In this document: piece after piece, positions 6,676 to 8,441 of the stretch
Numbering within the stretch: position 1 is the stretch's first letter
How the letters are laid out: the number at the start of each line of letters is the position of its first letter
From: Selenomonadaceae bacterium
Lineage (GTDB): Bacteria > Bacillota > Negativicutes > Selenomonadales > Selenomonadaceae
NCBI GenBank assembly: GCA_017484235.1
Contig: JAFUTM010000123.1
Coordinates: 1-8,441 of the forward strand
DNA length: 8,441 nt
Direction of reading: 5' to 3'
Position numbers and translations under genes: made by a program
The notes under the pieces: generated by a model
What the model was told of the DNA's origin: nothing
Database searches by the model: none
Seen by the model: only the letters and a program-made list of their open reading frames with translations

Positions 6676-7878
6676 ATGGATATTATAAAAGGCAAGATTA
6701 ACAGTGCAATCTCTTATGCAAAGACGATTGATGATAATGCGCGTGCTCAGATACAGCGAATGTGCGACTATGAGTTCACACGTGACAGTAAAATCAGAAT
6801 TATGCCGGACGTTCACGCTGGCGTCGGCTGTACGATTGGCACAACTATGACCGTCACTGATAAGGTTGTGCCTAACGTTGTCGGTGTTGATATTGGTTGT
6901 GGTATGTATACCATAAACATTGGCAAAGATGAGATAAACCTTCAAAAATTTGACGAGGCCGCTCATTTTATACCTTCGGGCAAAAACGTTTGGGACGGTC
7001 GGCAGGAACATTTTAATTTATCTGAGCTTGTTTGTTATAGACATTTGAAAGATTCTAAACGAATTGAGCGGAGTATAGGCACACTCGGCGGCGGCAACCA
7101 CTTTATTGAGATTGATAAATCTTCCGACGGCACAAATTATCTTATCATTCACAGCGGCAGCCGAAATCTTGGCAAGCAGGTCGCCGAACACTATCAAAAT
7201 TTAGCGATAGATTTATCTCACGGTAAAGACGAACTTTTTAAAAAGCAGGAAGACCTCATTCGCGACTATAAAGCTCAAGGTCGACGCAATGAGATTCAAG
7301 ATGCAATTAAAGCTCTGCACCGTGAATTTAAAGCAAAAGCCAGCGATACGCCGGCTGATCTTTGCTTCGTTTATGGTGAATATCTCAAAAATTATCTGCA
7401 CGATGTTCATATTTGCCAGGAATTTGCACGCCGTAATCGTGAGATGATAGCAAAAATTTTAATTGAGCGAACTGGACTGCAGGCTGGAGAAGCGTTCCAC
7501 ACGATTCATAATTATATTGACGTCGAAGAGATGATTCTACGTAAAGGTGCAATTGCTGCACACAAGGGCGAAAAAGTTTTGATACCGATAAATATGCGTG
7601 ACGGCTCCGTTTTGGCAGTTGGCAAAGGCAATCCAGATTGGAATTATTCTGCGCCGCACGGTGCCGGTCGTATTATGTCGCGCTCTGAAGCAAAAGAACA
7701 ACTTGACCTCAATGAATATAAACAGACTATGCGCGGCATATATTCAACCTCAATAAATGAGCTAACACTGGACGAAGCACCAATGGCATATAAATCGCTA
7801 AATGATATTGTTGATGTTATTGGTGACACGGTTGAAATCATTGACGTTATGAAACCAATTTATAATTTTAAGGCATAA
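6676..7878 (+). CDS. rtcB: RtcB-family RNA ligase
   Basis: This 400-residue protein belongs to the RtcB family, Mn- and GTP-dependent ligases that join RNA 3'-phosphate or 2',3'-cyclic phosphate ends to 5'-OH ends, used in RNA repair or tRNA splicing. Metal and catalytic motifs in order are MPDVHAGVGCTIG (43-55), VGVDIGCGM with D72 and C75, GTLGGGNHFIEI with H142, IIHSGSRNLG with H159, HNYID with H278, and APHGAGRIMSR with H328, the residue that becomes guanylylated. It ends in the typical KPIYNFKA. All ligands are intact, so it should be active. The 400 residues compare with 408 in E. coli. The ATG at 6676 has only a weak GGTGG (6667-6671) four bases upstream, which suggests modest translation. 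No rtcA, rtcR, archease or prfH gene is present in the window. It follows ung on the same strand, across the structured repeat. Confidence 0.95.
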   Translation: MDIIKGKINSAISYAKTIDDNARAQIQRMCDYEFTRDSKIRIMPDVHAGVGCTIGTTMTVTDKVVPNVVGVDIGCGMYTINIGKDEINLQKFDEAAHFIPSGKNVWDGRQEHFNLSELVCYRHLKDSKRIERSIGTLGGGNHFIEIDKSSDGTNYLIIHSGSRNLGKQVAEHYQNLAIDLSHGKDELFKKQEDLIRDYKAQGRRNEIQDAIKALHREFKAKASDTPADLCFVYGEYLKNYLHDVHICQEFARRNREMIAKILIERTGLQAGEAFHTIHNYIDVEEMILRKGAIAAHKGEKVLIPINMRDGSVLAVGKGNPDWNYSAPHGAGRIMSRSEAKEQLDLNEYKQTMRGIYSTSINELTLDEAPMAYKSLNDIVDVIGDTVEIIDVMKPIYNFKA

Positions 7879-7928
7879 TGTCGTCGATTATAACGTACCA
7901 TAAAAATTACGAACTCCAAAAATCGCGA

Positions 7929-7970
7929 ACGTGATGTGAGCGTTTCCCGAACGCGAGAGCACGTGATGTG
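7929..7970 (+). repeat. Pair of ACGTGATGTG direct repeats after rtcB
   Basis: ACGTGATGTG occurs at 7929-7938 and again at 7961-7970, 32 bases apart. The second copy forms part of the stem and loop of the terminator hairpin. The first is followed by a smaller hairpin, GCGTT/AACGC (7940-7944 and 7950-7954). CGAACG is likewise repeated, at 7926-7931 and 7948-7953. This suggests partial duplication within the intergenic structure. Confidence 0.5.
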
Positions 7971-7991
7971 CTCTCAGTGAGGCGGGTTTTT
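7946..7991 (+). terminator. Composite intrinsic terminator of rtcB
   Basis: A perfect 8-bp hairpin, GAGAGCAC (7955-7962) and GTGCTCTC (7968-7975) with loop GTGAT, sits inside an outer CCCG/CGGG pairing (7946-7949 with 7983-7986). It is followed at once by TTTTT (7987-7991). It begins about 70 bases after the rtcB stop. Confidence 0.7.
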
Positions 7992-7992
7992 G

Positions 7993-8018
7993 CTTCTTTT
8001 TGACCGAACAAAAAGAAG
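7993..8018. terminator. Second perfect hairpin between convergent rtcB and hemD
   Basis: CTTCTTTTTG (7993-8002) and CAAAAAGAAG (8009-8018) form a perfect 10-bp stem around ACCGAA. Placed one base past the first terminator's T-run, it could back up termination of rtcB or stop the leftward hemD transcript. Neither side has a long T-run beyond the stem, so its efficiency is uncertain. Confidence 0.5.
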
Positions 8019-8059
8019 TCTCAAATATTAAAAAAATTTAACTAAACAACTAACATTGA

Positions 8060-8441
8060 CTAAAAATCTTGTTTGTGATTTAGTATCGCCTCTACTAAAC
8101 CGGAAATTGTATATTCGCTTGCAACAATGTCTGCCTCAATACCAAAATCTTTCAATGTCGTAGACGTAATTGGACCAATCGCTGCAGTCTTTAAGGTTCT
8201 AAGTATGTCTGAACCAAACGCCTCAACAAAAAATTTGACTGTTGATGAACTTGTGAACGTTACTAAATCAACGTTATCAAAATTAATTTTATTTTCAACG
8301 GCAGAAACAGTTTTATAAGCTGATACTACCGTAACGGACGCGCCGTTTTTACTTAATTCTTGAGGCAAAATTTCTCTGGCTTCTTCAGCACGCGGAATTA
8401 AAATGTTTTTACCATTGACTTTATCTTTAAGCAAGTCAACA
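8060..8441 (-). CDS. hemD: Uroporphyrinogen-III synthase, C-terminal half (5' end outside window)
   Basis: The frame is open to the right edge and stops with TAG at 8060-8062, giving 126 visible residues, about the second half of a 250-residue HemD. The enzyme cyclises hydroxymethylbilane to uroporphyrinogen III with inversion of ring D, the branch point for haem, sirohaem and cobalamin. Family signatures are visible: KNILIPRAEEAREILPQEL at the start of the second domain, VDLVTFTSSSTVKFF, AAIGPITSTTLKDFGI and SEYTISGLVEAI near the end. A TTG at 8434 could be mistaken for a start, but the frame continues upstream without a stop and the first domain must lie outside. In many anaerobic Firmicutes HemD is fused behind a CobA methyltransferase; whether that holds here cannot be seen. 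Confidence 0.9.
   Translation of the reverse strand, partial: VDLLKDKVNGKNILIPRAEEAREILPQELSKNGASVTVVSAYKTVSAVENKINFDNVDLVTFTSSSTVKFFVEAFGSDILRTLKTAAIGPITSTTLKDFGIEADIVASEYTISGLVEAILNHKQDF

Noticed and set aside
6643..7011. 122-residue minus-strand reading frame overlapping the start of rtcB
   Set aside because: It is antisense to well-conserved rtcB sequence, has no recognisable domain and runs through the repeat element; it is a shadow frame.
8060..8434. Complete small gene starting at TTG 8434
   Set aside because: The frame continues open to the window edge and the protein matches only the second half of HemD, so it is a partial gene.

Overview
This 8.4 kb window looks like ordinary chromosome from a low-GC, Firmicutes-like bacterium. 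The coding density is high, ribosome-binding sites are AGGAGG-like, two promoters carry extended -10 boxes, and there is a bacterial HtpG, a class I PRPP synthase and a uroporphyrinogen-III synthase. A Negativicutes-type host is a guess from the general feel of the proteins; nothing in the window proves it. There are eight genes, two of them cut by the window edges. I see no phage, transposase, CRISPR array, tRNA or rRNA.

Left part (1-1340): the leftward gene at the edge encodes a GtrA-family membrane protein that lacks only its extreme C-terminus. It is divergent from a rightward orphan response regulator. The regulator has a normal C-terminal receiver domain preceded by a domain that looks like a second, degenerate receiver. 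A perfect 16-bp hairpin separates this gene from the next, convergent operon.

Middle (1342-4773): three leftward genes form a probable operon transcribed in the order prs (PRPP synthase), htpG (Hsp90 chaperone) and a glyoxalase I-like gene, with gaps of 41 and 28 bp. The prs promoter overlaps that of the divergent serC. Both lie within a perfect 11-bp inverted repeat, which suggests shared control of PRPP and serine synthesis.

Right part (4777-7878): the rightward genes are serC (phosphoserine aminotransferase), ung (uracil-DNA glycosylase, 23 bp downstream) and rtcB (RNA ligase). Between ung and rtcB lies an 89-bp element with 14-bp internal repeats and an 18-bp inverted repeat; it starts at the first base after the ung stop codon. 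After rtcB come a composite intrinsic terminator and a second perfect hairpin. The window ends inside the C-terminal half of a leftward hemD.

The genes are mostly housekeeping: nucleotide and amino-acid precursors, protein folding, methylglyoxal detoxification, DNA uracil repair, RNA repair and haem or corrinoid precursors. The most unusual signals are the intergenic structures and the degenerate receiver domain. I found no convincing new multi-gene system.
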